From Lachnospiraceae bacterium (lineage in GTDB: Bacteria > Bacillota > Clostridia > Lachnospirales > Lachnospiraceae), in NCBI GenBank assembly GCA_017622505.1, contig JAGAQZ010000005.1, positions 1 to 51,478 of the forward strand: 51,478 nucleotides of DNA, in the 5' to 3' direction. Under the pieces are notes generated by a model. That model worked only from the letters and a program-made list of their open reading frames with translations. It was not told where the DNA came from and did not search any database. Of this stretch, positions 42,318 through 50,633 are shown piece by piece. Position numbers and translations under genes: made by a program. The first letter of the stretch is position 1, and every line of letters begins with the position of its first letter.

Positions 42318-43641
42318 TTTTACTTCCTTTATTTTTATAAATCTTATCAAACGTTCCAAGAAGGGACGCAAGATAAATTCTCGGGTAATTTACGTAGTAT
42401 AAGAAATCATACTCCAACTTAAACAGCCACATAGGCAAATGTTCGGGTTTCATCAGAACGTGGGTACCGCCGGTTCTTTTATACTCGTACTTATAAAGCT
42501 TGTCCTTGTTCTCTTCGTAGGTAACCGTACCCTTGAACGGAATCAGGATACTGAACAATACCCAAATCAATTTCTCTTTTCTGATAAAACGATTAATCTC
42601 CATAAAATTCTTATGAGTAAAATCATAGTTGATTACAAACAATCCCACGCACAACATTTTATGGTCGCGAAGAATTTTGACTGCCTCACGGTTTAACTCC
42701 ACGCTGGAATTCTTGTTATAATAATCCAGTGTTTCATCATTGGTCGCTTCCAAACCAACCAGCATATCTCGAAATCCCACCTTATAAAGCAAGGGCATAA
42801 TGTCCTTGCAACGCACAATACTGTCGGCTCTTGCAAAGATCATAAAAGTCTTATAACAATTATGTTCAATTAACTTATTACAAATCTCCAAAACACGTTC
42901 TTTGTTTACAAGGAAATCGTCATCGATGATGAAAATTTTATCATTGTCCAAGCCCAGGATTTCATCTACCACATCATCCACTTTACGTTCCGCATAGTGA
43001 CAGGCGTTAAACTGTCTGGAAATACAGAAGTTACATTTCTGCGGGCAGGAAAAAGCGGTCTTCATTACAGAGAACGTACCCTTTGCAAGCACGCGGTACT
43101 TCTTGATATTATCATAAAAATGACTTCTGTCCGGAAGAATACCGTAATCGCTGATGGGCTCGCCTTTTTCATTTTTTACCCAGGTGCCGCCTTCGCGATA
43201 AGCCATACCGGTACAATCCTTTAACGCCTCGCCCGTAAACTCGTTTCGCACTGCAAGACGGATGGAATCCAAACCGTGGTCGTAGAGTACAAAGTCCACA
43301 TCTTCTAACATAAAGTCATCGGGGTTAATGAAAACCTCCGCACCGCCCACCATAATTTTAAGCTCGGGGCGGGCCTTTTTTAACTTGTGAAGTTCTTTTA
43401 ACACATAGTGGGCAATGTTTGAAATAATGGAAAAACCAACAATCGTAATCTTGTTCTCGTCAACCAATTTCAACAGTCTCTTGAAACGAAAACAGGGACT
43501 GCTGATGCTCTCATCATGAATCATACAGAAAGCATCTTCCGCCTTGATGGCAGCCATAATGTATTCCAGGCCCAAAGGCTCCAAACTTGCCACTCTTTTA
43601 TCATAAGGTGCACGCACCAATAAATAACGTTCTTTTCTCAT
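42298..43641 (-). CDS. B12-binding-domain radical SAM enzyme 3
   Basis: 447 aa. B12 domain at about 1-145 (LVRAPYDKRVASLEPLGLEYIM, IMVGGAEVFINPDDF) and LYDHGLDSIRLAV in place of a GEGE loop. Cluster Cys199, Cys203, Cys206 in FSCPQKCNFCISR. IIDDDFLVNKERVLEICN and MLVGLEATNDETLDYYNKNSS are barrel segments shared with its neighbours. AAGGGAA before the ATG. 21 bp after the preceding radical SAM gene; overlaps the next by 20 bp. A methylase or coupling role is inferred from family only. Confidence 0.87.
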   Translation of the reverse strand: MRKERYLLVRAPYDKRVASLEPLGLEYIMAAIKAEDAFCMIHDESISSPCFRFKRLLKLVDENKITIVGFSIISNIAHYVLKELHKLKKARPELKIMVGGAEVFINPDDFMLEDVDFVLYDHGLDSIRLAVRNEFTGEALKDCTGMAYREGGTWVKNEKGEPISDYGILPDRSHFYDNIKKYRVLAKGTFSVMKTAFSCPQKCNFCISRQFNACHYAERKVDDVVDEILGLDNDKIFIIDDDFLVNKERVLEICNKLIEHNCYKTFMIFARADSIVRCKDIMPLLYKVGFRDMLVGLEATNDETLDYYNKNSSVELNREAVKILRDHKMLCVGLFVINYDFTHKNFMEINRFIRKEKLIWVLFSILIPFKGTVTYEENKDKLYKYEYKRTGGTHVLMKPEHLPMWLFKLEYDFLYYVNYPRIYLASLLGTFDKIYKNKGSKNESTVD

Positions 43642-43662
43642 AGGAATTCCCTTTTACCCTTT

Positions 43663-44991
43663 CTAAAACCAGCCCTTACGCTTGGTATCGTACGCAGTCT
43701 TAAACAACGCTCTGCACATAACCTTGGGATAGGTCAGTACGTGCAACCAATATACGCGGAACATAAACATAAAGGACGACATATGCTCCGGTTTAATCGT
43801 AATGTGGATACCGTCTAAGCGCTTTGACTTAAACTTGATAACGCGGTCCTTATACTCGTCATACGCGTCCGTACCCTTGTACGGGGTAAAAATACCGAAC
43901 ACTACCCAAAGCAGATTATTCTCGCGGATAAACTTAATCAGGTTCTTAAAATCCTGCTTGGTGGAAGTATGACTTACCACGAACAGGGCGTTGCACACCA
44001 GATTGCTATCGTGAAGATTTTTAATCGCCATAATGTTTTCGTTCTTGGAAGTCTGCTTATTGTATTCGTTCAGCTGCTCGTCGCTGATGGCTTCCAGACC
44101 AACCATAATGTCGCGGAACCCGGCCTCATAAGCCAGGGCAAGAATGTTGTCCGGATTCTCTGCCAAAAAGTCCGCTCTCGCATAAGCCATAAACTGCTTC
44201 TTGATGCCACGTTTGATAATCTCATCGCAGAACATTTTGACACGTTTTTTATCCACGAAAAAGGTATCATCCACAAACCAGATTCTGGGATGGTCAATCT
44301 CTTCTACCTCATCCACAACCTTCATAATATCTCGCTCGGTATAGGTATCGCTGTTCATCTTCGTGCAGTAACAGAAACTGCAGTTAAAGGGGCAGGAGAA
44401 GGACGCCTTGCTCAGCGCATAACTGCCTTTTAAGAAGATAAAATTCTTCTTCAGTCCCTGATAAAATGCGGTACGGTCAGGCTTACAGATGAAATCATCC
44501 ACTGCGGGGCCTTTTTTCTTAAATACCCACTCGCCGTTCTTTTTAAAACAGATACCGTTCTGCTCATCCATCACATCTTCCGCAAAACCGCCGAGAATCA
44601 AATTCTTCAAAGTCTGCAGACCATTGTCGTAATAAACCATATCGATAGAGTCAGTACAGAAGTCCTTGTAATTCATCTCCGCTTCCGGTCCGCCCACCCA
44701 GATGTTGGTATCAGGTAAACGTTTCTTTAGTTTCTTGGCCGTATCCAGAATATAATCCACGGTATTTGCGTTGGCGTTAAAACCAACGTAGTGAAAACCG
44801 CCCTTTTTAATCTTGTTGGTCAAACGATTCATGCGGTTAAAATAGGGATATTGAAACTCATCAAAAATTTCGCACTCTACACCCAAATCGTTACACAAGC
44901 CTACGATATACTCCAGTCCCAGCGGTTCCAAATTCGCGATGATAGTTGTGAATTTCGGACGCACCAGTAATATTTTAATTTTCTCGTTCAT
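43663..44991 (-). CDS. B12-binding-domain radical SAM enzyme 2
   Basis: 442 aa. B12 domain at about 1-145 (LVRPKFTTIIANLEPLGLEYIV, IWVGGPEAEMNYKDF, YYDNGLQTLKNLI). Cluster Cys200, Cys204, Cys207 in FSCPFNCSFCYCTK. FVDDTFFVDKKRVKMFC and MVGLEAISDEQLNEYNKQ are later motifs shared with the other copies. The ATG follows the stop of the upstream gene with no gap, and GGGGAAAG lies within that stop region. C-terminal residues 400-442 are basic and aromatic (MFRVYWLHVLTYPKVMCR), suggesting membrane or lipid contact, which is inference. Confidence 0.87.
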   Translation of the reverse strand: MNEKIKILLVRPKFTTIIANLEPLGLEYIVGLCNDLGVECEIFDEFQYPYFNRMNRLTNKIKKGGFHYVGFNANANTVDYILDTAKKLKKRLPDTNIWVGGPEAEMNYKDFCTDSIDMVYYDNGLQTLKNLILGGFAEDVMDEQNGICFKKNGEWVFKKKGPAVDDFICKPDRTAFYQGLKKNFIFLKGSYALSKASFSCPFNCSFCYCTKMNSDTYTERDIMKVVDEVEEIDHPRIWFVDDTFFVDKKRVKMFCDEIIKRGIKKQFMAYARADFLAENPDNILALAYEAGFRDIMVGLEAISDEQLNEYNKQTSKNENIMAIKNLHDSNLVCNALFVVSHTSTKQDFKNLIKFIRENNLLWVVFGIFTPYKGTDAYDEYKDRVIKFKSKRLDGIHITIKPEHMSSFMFMFRVYWLHVLTYPKVMCRALFKTAYDTKRKGWF

Positions 44992-46356
44992 TTACTTTCC
45001 CCTCATTAGTTTCTTCATATATTGCCAGTTCACTTTGAAAGCGCCCCAGGTTAATTTCAAGGTATCGTGCAAGCCGTACTTCTTAATCATATACCAGGCG
45101 CTTACAGGATTCGCGGTAATGGTGTAATATAGCACCATGGTGTACCAGTAGTACTTCCTTGCGGAAATGTGGGTGGGTTTTACTACCAGATGGGCCAAGT
45201 CCCACTTCTCATATTCTTCCTCTGCCACGATGAAATCATTGCGGTACTGCTCATACATTTCGGTTCCGCGAAGTGGTGTCAAAGGCTGTAAATTGACGAA
45301 TACAAGACCCAGCTTTTTAATCCACTTACCCAGTGCCTTGAAATCTTCCCAACGCCAGTCAAGACCTAAGATAAAAGTACCGTAACATTCCACATCATAG
45401 CGTTTCAGAATTGCCACCGCTGCTTCATTTATGGCTACGTTGGATTTCTTATTGTAATCCACCAGTTCGTTGCTGTCGCAGGATTCCAGACCTACAATGA
45501 CCGCACGCAAACCTACTTCCTTAAAACGCTTGATGACGTCTTCGTTTGATGCAATAAAATCTGCTCTTCCGTAAATCAAATATTTTTTATGTATGCCCTT
45601 TTCTTCCAGCATATCACAGAAGCGAAGGATACGGTTTCTGTCTACCAGGAAGTCATCATCCACAATGTAGATTTCCGTTTCCGGAACGCTCTCTAACTCT
45701 TCTATGATATTTTCCAAGGTACGTGTAAAATACTTCCCGTCAGTAATCTGACGGCAAAAGCAGAACTTGCACTGATACGGGCAACCGTAACTTGTCTTAA
45801 TTAAACTGCAGTTGCGGTGAAACATATAGTAATAATGCTTGCGGTATTTATTTACCTTATCTCTCGCAGGAAACAGGTAGTTAAACTCATTCTCTTTGAC
45901 AACCGCAGGGCCGTCCTTTTGATAAACGCAAGGTATCTTGTGCACATCTTCTTTTTGGTCCAGTGAATTCAGAATTTCGATAAAAGTGCGAATGCTGTTG
46001 GCACGCACAATGTAATCAATATACTCACACTCAAAATCCTCCGGATTTACCTCGGCGTGAACGCCGCCTACGACAACAGGCAGGTTCAAATCATAAGCCT
46101 TAATCTTTTTGGCATATTCTTTGATGACATTCACGTGCGCAATGTAGCCTGTAAGGCCTACCACATCAGGCTTGTGCATCTTAAGAAAATATGCCAGCGA
46201 CTTTTTCTCAAGAATCATATCCACAATCACCGCTTCGTGGCCCAGCACTTCAATGTTAGACGCCAGGTACTCCAGTTCCAGTGGCTCACAAATCATAACA
46301 TTCTGCAAACCGATGGTTTCCTTATGCGGTCTTGGTCTAAAAAACAATACTTTCAT
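44992..46356 (-). CDS. B12-binding-domain radical SAM enzyme 1 (first of five)
   Basis: 454 aa. B12 domain at about 1-150 (MICEPLELEYLASNIEVLGHEAVIVD, VVVGGVHAEVNPEDF). Cluster Cys192, Cys196, Cys199 in YGCPYQCKFCFCRQ, then YIVDDDFLVDRNRILRFCD, IVGLESCDSNELVDYNKKS, and LGLDWRWEDFKALGKW. The C-terminal 60 residues are hydrophobic and aromatic (YYWYTMVLYYTITANP). Starts 20 bp inside the upstream FemAB-like gene. First radical SAM gene in transcription order. Substrate unknown. Confidence 0.87.
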   Translation of the reverse strand: MKVLFFRPRPHKETIGLQNVMICEPLELEYLASNIEVLGHEAVIVDMILEKKSLAYFLKMHKPDVVGLTGYIAHVNVIKEYAKKIKAYDLNLPVVVGGVHAEVNPEDFECEYIDYIVRANSIRTFIEILNSLDQKEDVHKIPCVYQKDGPAVVKENEFNYLFPARDKVNKYRKHYYYMFHRNCSLIKTSYGCPYQCKFCFCRQITDGKYFTRTLENIIEELESVPETEIYIVDDDFLVDRNRILRFCDMLEEKGIHKKYLIYGRADFIASNEDVIKRFKEVGLRAVIVGLESCDSNELVDYNKKSNVAINEAAVAILKRYDVECYGTFILGLDWRWEDFKALGKWIKKLGLVFVNLQPLTPLRGTEMYEQYRNDFIVAEEEYEKWDLAHLVVKPTHISARKYYWYTMVLYYTITANPVSAWYMIKKYGLHDTLKLTWGAFKVNWQYMKKLMRGK

Positions 46357-47368
46357 TTTCTTCTCTTTCTTCCTTGAATACCCTATAGTCCGGAAAACGA
46401 TAGCGGTACTCCAGAATCCCTTTTCCTAATTTAATCGCCGTATTCAACAGGCAATTGGTATGATTGGCATAAAAATATTTTTTCTCAAGGACAGCACCGA
46501 ATTTCATTTTGGTTTCTTCGGATGTCTGCCCCAAATCGATAGATTTAAATTTATTTTCGATGGCATATTTTATGATGTTATAAATCATAAAATAATACAA
46601 ATCCGTAGTCTCTTGGGAATAATCCATTCCGCAAAACATAAAGATTAATTGTTCGCCCACACCTTTTAGCATAACAAATCCAATGGGTTTATCTTCCCGA
46701 TAAAAGACCAGCTTGTCAGCATCCGCTTTCTCAAAAAATCCCGGCTCTAACCGCTCTAATTTGTAGCCGGATTTCTCGTAGGTATTCCGGTATAAATCGT
46801 ACACCCTGTCATTCTTCGGATTCTTCTTTATTTCCAAATCAGCACAGGCCTTGATGGCCAGACGAATCCTTCTGCGGTAAGAACTTCGAAAACTTTTAAA
46901 ATAGTCCTCTGCCGTCTCATACCTTCGCGCCTCATTACCGAGTGTCAAATCCACCATACAGGTAGGCAGTGTCTCACCGATTACATAACTGCCGTGGGCG
47001 ATGGGGTTTGAAACATTCAGCACAAGTTTGGCTCCCTTGATGGTTTTGATATAATCAAGCATAAACTTTTCATCGTTGGTCACATACCCCGGATAACTTA
47101 AAGAACAGGGGAAACCGATGACTTTAACCGGATAGTACAGGGACATTTTACCGAAGGTTAAAATATCCATCCGATTGTGATACACCACAAAAAACGCATA
47201 GGACTTACCCTTTTGAATATAATAATATTCCTGCTTAAAAAGATTGTTTTCTTTAATCAGATTCAACAGTTCCCCTTCAAAGGGATACTCCAAAAAGGGT
47301 AGCTTCGGAAGCTTATCAAAATGCTCCTCGCAATATACTTTTATATCCTCATTAGATTTCTTTTTCAT
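46337..47368 (-). CDS. GNAT/FemAB-like acyl- or aminoacyl-transferase
   Basis: 343 aa. Two GNAT-fold halves: residues about 40-170 (SYAFFVVYHNRMDILTFGKM) and about 180-320 with FRSSYRRRIRLAIK and the C-terminal signature DLGQTSEETKMKFGA, as in BioF2/FemAB-like transferases that move an acyl or aminoacyl group to an amine. It is soluble. Starts 17 bp inside the upstream GNAT gene and overlaps the next gene by 20 bp. Given an ACP and ligase in the same unit, an acyl-ACP donor is a reasonable inference. Confidence 0.78.
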   Translation of the reverse strand: MKKKSNEDIKVYCEEHFDKLPKLPFLEYPFEGELLNLIKENNLFKQEYYYIQKGKSYAFFVVYHNRMDILTFGKMSLYYPVKVIGFPCSLSYPGYVTNDEKFMLDYIKTIKGAKLVLNVSNPIAHGSYVIGETLPTCMVDLTLGNEARRYETAEDYFKSFRSSYRRRIRLAIKACADLEIKKNPKNDRVYDLYRNTYEKSGYKLERLEPGFFEKADADKLVFYREDKPIGFVMLKGVGEQLIFMFCGMDYSQETTDLYYFMIYNIIKYAIENKFKSIDLGQTSEETKMKFGAVLEKKYFYANHTNCLLNTAIKLGKGILEYRYRFPDYRVFKEEREENESIVF

Positions 47369-48437
47369 ACACTATATATCTCTTATAAACTCCGTCGCAG
47401 ACTGCTTTACAGAATCCCGAAGAGTCCGTATTCTCATCCAGTACCCAGGAAGTTTCCGCTCTGGTTGCGCCGTAATTTGCAACGATTTTCAGAAATACCT
47501 GATGAATCAACACAAGGGGCATTCCCACAGTACGATATTCTTCCAGTACGCCATACTCCATTACCTTGGCAGTGTTCAGCTTTTTATTTAAGAACAGGTT
47601 CTTGATAAAATGCTTGGCACCGAAAGCCTCGCCGGGTTTGGCAAGTTCGTTAAAATCCGGATACCACATAATGAAGGCCACAGGCTTGTCACCGTCAAAA
47701 GCGAAAATCAGCGAATCCTCTTTCATAAATAAAAACAATTCTTTTAACATCTCGATATCTTCCTGATAAGTTCTCGGATAATAATACCGGTGATGATTGA
47801 AACATAAGTTGTTTAAGTCCGTATAGATTTTGGCATATTCTTCAAAATGTTTCTTATCGAAACATTTAAATGTATAATTACGTTCTACTTTGCGCAGGAA
47901 AGCGGCATAGCGTTCCAACTGCTTATCAATCTTCTCGATATGATAGGTGCTCATGGTAATCTCTTCACACCCCATATTTTTAAAATAGGTATTAAAGTAC
48001 TCGTGATTAATGGCTGAACCGAAAGAGTTTCCTTTCTCGTAGCCGGAAGCCAGTAATCCAAGGCCATAATTTACGTGGCCGTTTAAGCCGATTACAAGCC
48101 TTGTACAGCCAAAAGCCTTACCGACCTTCACCACCTCGTCCGTAAGCATTGTAACGGCCTCATCCGCGCCCTCACGGCTTACGAAGAAACTAAGCTGTAT
48201 GTATTCTTTTAACTGTTCGGTATAAACCGCCATACCCTCACACAGAATCCGGCCGTCTTCTTCCACGTAATAAACTTTTACTTCTTTGTTGTTCGTAAAA
48301 GAAGTTTTGCCCGCGAACAAATCCTTAATCATAAAAATGTCGTTGTCCACGAAGTGTGAGTTTTCACCTAAAATTTCTCTTCGGAACGCAAGAAATTTCT
48401 TCTGCTCCGCTTTGCTTTTTACTTCTGTAATATTCAC
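47352..48437 (-). CDS. GNAT-fold acyltransferase (YghO-like)
   Basis: 361 aa with a GTG start (48437) behind AAGGGGAA. N-terminal half: KFLAFRREIL and GLNGHVNYGLGLLASGYEKG. C-terminal GNAT half: LIFAFDGDKPVAFIMWYPDFNE, VMEYGVLEEYRTVGMPLVLIHQV, then ETSWVLDENTDSSGFC and YKRYIVYEK, the ending seen in YghO-type proteins. Probable amide- or ester-forming transferase on carrier-bound acyl groups. It overlaps the next gene by 17 bp and lies 80 bp behind the ACP; that gap holds two related inverted repeats. Confidence 0.75.
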   Translation of the reverse strand: MNITEVKSKAEQKKFLAFRREILGENSHFVDNDIFMIKDLFAGKTSFTNNKEVKVYYVEEDGRILCEGMAVYTEQLKEYIQLSFFVSREGADEAVTMLTDEVVKVGKAFGCTRLVIGLNGHVNYGLGLLASGYEKGNSFGSAINHEYFNTYFKNMGCEEITMSTYHIEKIDKQLERYAAFLRKVERNYTFKCFDKKHFEEYAKIYTDLNNLCFNHHRYYYPRTYQEDIEMLKELFLFMKEDSLIFAFDGDKPVAFIMWYPDFNELAKPGEAFGAKHFIKNLFLNKKLNTAKVMEYGVLEEYRTVGMPLVLIHQVFLKIVANYGATRAETSWVLDENTDSSGFCKAVCDGVYKRYIVYEKEI

Positions 48438-48453
48438 AATGTTCCCCTTGTTT

Positions 48454-48507
48454 TATGTACATTTCATACATATTCTTTATATTAATTTACGTACATTTCG
48501 TATACGT
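48454..48507 (-). repeat. Pair of related dyads between the ACP and GNAT genes
   Basis: TATGTA-CATTTCA-TACATA (48454-48472) and ACGTA-N9-TACGT (48489-48507) share the 9-mer GTACATTTC exactly 34 bp apart. The 80-bp gap is the only long gap in the operon. They may be regulator sites or RNA hairpins. Confidence 0.45.
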
Positions 48508-48517
48508 TTTTTCGTGC

Positions 48518-48748
48518 TTATTGTGCTTCTGCGCGCTTCGCTTCCAGATATGCAATCAACTCACTTACCGTATTCAACGAACGGTAATCTTTCTCATCGA
48601 TTTCAATGTGGTATTCTTCTTCAATCAAACAAACCAGATTTACGAAATCAAAGGAAGTCAAACCGTAATCTTTCTTGAAGTTATCATCATCGTTGATTTG
48701 CTTGATGCCGTAATTATCTTTCATTAATTTCTTCAATGCTGCTATCAT
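48518..48748 (-). CDS. Acyl carrier protein, dedicated to the operon
   Basis: 76 aa four-helix carrier. Phosphopantetheine serine is Ser32 in YGLTSFDFVNLV (the usual DSL reads TSF). Acidic helices EEEYHIEIDEKDY and VSELIAYLEAKRAE complete the fold. It carries an acyl chain as a thioester in the cytoplasm. Starts 5 bp after the ligase gene, whose last codons supply its GGAGAAT site, so the two are coupled and likely act as a pair. Not the housekeeping AcpP, since no fatty-acid synthesis genes are near and the DSL motif is altered. Confidence 0.9.
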   Translation of the reverse strand: MIAALKKLMKDNYGIKQINDDDNFKKDYGLTSFDFVNLVCLIEEEYHIEIDEKDYRSLNTVSELIAYLEAKRAEAQ

Positions 48749-48753
48749 AAATT

Positions 48754-50331
48754 CTATTCTCCGTATTTACTTCTCAAAATCTTCTTGGTGCTGTTTTTCT
48801 CAAACTCTTTATCCATCAATTCATAATCCGCAAGACGCATATATTCGGGCAGGCTTTCGTTGATACGGTCAATATCCGCCTGAATATCTTCCGGTGCCTC
48901 TTCGGTATAAATCAGTGCTACAAGAATGCGGTTATCATTTACCCTTCGGGTGGTAACGATGCACTCTTTAATCCAGTCCAAGTTGCTTAATTTCGCCTCT
49001 ATCATTTCCGGCAAAACATTCTTGCCGTTATCAAGAATAATCAGGTTCTTTTTACGTCCCGTCACGTACAAACGACGTTCTTTTAAATAACCATAATCAC
49101 CGGTCTTAAAATAGCCGTCCACCATACATTCCGCAGTCGCTTCCGGGTTCTTATAATACCCAAGCATTACGTTGGGCCCCTTGATTAAAATTTCACCGTC
49201 GTCCGCAATTTTGGCATCGACTTCTTTGATAATCGTACCCACGCTTTCAGAATCCATATCAAACTCGCGGTTGATACAAATTAAGGGTGCACACTCCGTC
49301 AAGCCATAACCGTTTAAAAGATAAATTCCAAGCTCCATATAGCGGTCCACATAGTAGGGATTTAAGGGCGCGCCACCGCAGGAAATAAACTTCAAACGCT
49401 TGTTGATTAAGTTGCCGAAAAGCATTCTTCGGATATCAATTTTGAACTTCAAAAGGAAGTTGCTGACCTTAATCATCCGCTGTAAAAGTTTATCCTTCTT
49501 CTGACGTTTTGCCTCTGCCAGAATCTTTTTATAAACACCCTCTGCAATCATAGGAACCATACTGACAAAGTAGGGGTTGTATTCTTTTAAATCTCTTTGG
49601 AAATGTTTGATATTCACAGTCAGGCAAATGGTTCCGCCGTTATAAAGTGTACATAAAATACCCGGGTTAAAACCATAGGTATGATTCATGGGCAACACCG
49701 CAAGACTGGGACTTTTTAACACATTATTCTGCAGGGCACCGCGTAAGCAGGCCGTTACATTTCGCTGTGTCAGCATTGCACCTTTTACATCGCCCGTGGT
49801 GCCGGAAGTAAAGCCTAATACGCAGAAGCGGTCGCTGTCCGTATCCTTAATTTCTTCCCAAAGCAAATCGATGCTGTGCTTGTCTTCGATAATATCAGAA
49901 TATACTTCATCTATATTGATAAATTCCACTTCTTCGGAAGTTTGAAAACTCTCAACTAAGTGCGCGGTTTTATCGGTGTAGAAAACAACACTGATGTCGA
50001 AATCGTGAATCTGCTTCCACAAATTCTCAGGCACATTTTCCTTATCCATAGGCGCAATCACATTCTTAAATACCGTGGCAAAATAAATCGTCAGATACTC
50101 ATAACGGTTCTCCGATAAAATACCGATGTGCTTGTTTTCCAGGCCTTTGTTTTTTAAATAAAAATAAAAACTTGTGGTCTCTTCCAGCATCTCGCGATAA
50201 GAGATATCACGAATTGCTTCCTTCTCACGATAGCGGATTGCAATCTCCTCCGGAGTCTTGCCGTAAACGCTGTGAAGCATCTCATAAAAGTTGTTATAAA
50301 CCACCACATCAAGATAGGGATAACCTGCCAT
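48754..50331 (-). CDS. AMP-forming acid:CoA/ACP ligase
   Basis: 525 aa ANL adenylating enzyme. A3 P-loop FTSGTTGDVKGAML at about 182-195, A5 YGLTECAPLI at about 342, A7 FKTGDYGY, A8 hinge GRKKNLIILDNGKNVLPE, and A10 lysine in KNSTKKILRSK at the end. It activates a carboxylic acid as acyl-AMP and transfers it to a thiol, here probably the adjacent ACP. The acid (fatty, aryl or other) is not predictable from visible residues. First gene of the ten-gene unit, with only a weak GGCGG before the ATG. Confidence 0.92.
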   Translation of the reverse strand: MAGYPYLDVVVYNNFYEMLHSVYGKTPEEIAIRYREKEAIRDISYREMLEETTSFYFYLKNKGLENKHIGILSENRYEYLTIYFATVFKNVIAPMDKENVPENLWKQIHDFDISVVFYTDKTAHLVESFQTSEEVEFINIDEVYSDIIEDKHSIDLLWEEIKDTDSDRFCVLGFTSGTTGDVKGAMLTQRNVTACLRGALQNNVLKSPSLAVLPMNHTYGFNPGILCTLYNGGTICLTVNIKHFQRDLKEYNPYFVSMVPMIAEGVYKKILAEAKRQKKDKLLQRMIKVSNFLLKFKIDIRRMLFGNLINKRLKFISCGGAPLNPYYVDRYMELGIYLLNGYGLTECAPLICINREFDMDSESVGTIIKEVDAKIADDGEILIKGPNVMLGYYKNPEATAECMVDGYFKTGDYGYLKERRLYVTGRKKNLIILDNGKNVLPEMIEAKLSNLDWIKECIVTTRRVNDNRILVALIYTEEAPEDIQADIDRINESLPEYMRLADYELMDKEFEKNSTKKILRSKYGE

Positions 50332-50380
50332 ATTTAAGCCGCCTTTTCTAATCTTTTTTACAATTGTCGCATTCTATAAA

Positions 50381-50405
50381 ATTATATCACATAATGTCAC
50401 ATTAT
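50381..50405 (-). promoter_or_regulatory. Extended -10 promoter with overlapping palindrome, ligase/ACP/radical-SAM operon
   Basis: On the minus strand TGATATAAT gives an extended -10 (TATAAT 50381-50386) with no good -35. Directly upstream lies ATAATGT-G-ACATTAT (50391-50405), a 15-bp palindrome over the spacer. A weak -35 plus an operator-like site suggests control by an activator or repressor not in the window. Confidence 0.55.
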
Positions 50406-50559
50406 AAAATAAAAAATATAAGAATGCCCGACATCCGTCTCGATGCTTTATGCCCGAAAAATTATGCACAGCCTTTTATCTAATACTTCTTTACCTGGTA
50501 AATCGGTATTATTTACAACAGAAATCACCAAAAAAGTGTTTTTTTGCATATTTCTACAG

Positions 50560-50588
50560 TTTACTTTACTTCTAAAATATATTAGAAT
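50560..50588 (+). promoter_or_regulatory. Candidate pfp promoter
   Basis: TTTACT (50560-50565), 17-base spacer, TAGAAT (50583-50588) on the plus strand, 45 bases before the pfp ATG. The remaining bases of this 302-bp divergent gap show a direct ATGCCCGA repeat and no gene. Confidence 0.5.
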
Positions 50589-50633
50589 GAAACTTGAGTA
50601 AAAAATTAAATATTACATAAAGGAGACGTAGTT

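Noticed and set aside
38213-50331. Radical-SAM operon as a RiPP pathway
   Set aside because: No short precursor ORF, no RRE or SPASM domain was seen; ligase and ACP point to a carrier-bound acid.
38213-50331. Polyketide or nonribosomal peptide cluster
   Set aside because: There is no ketosynthase, condensation or thioesterase domain; the single adenylating enzyme is a free-standing ligase.
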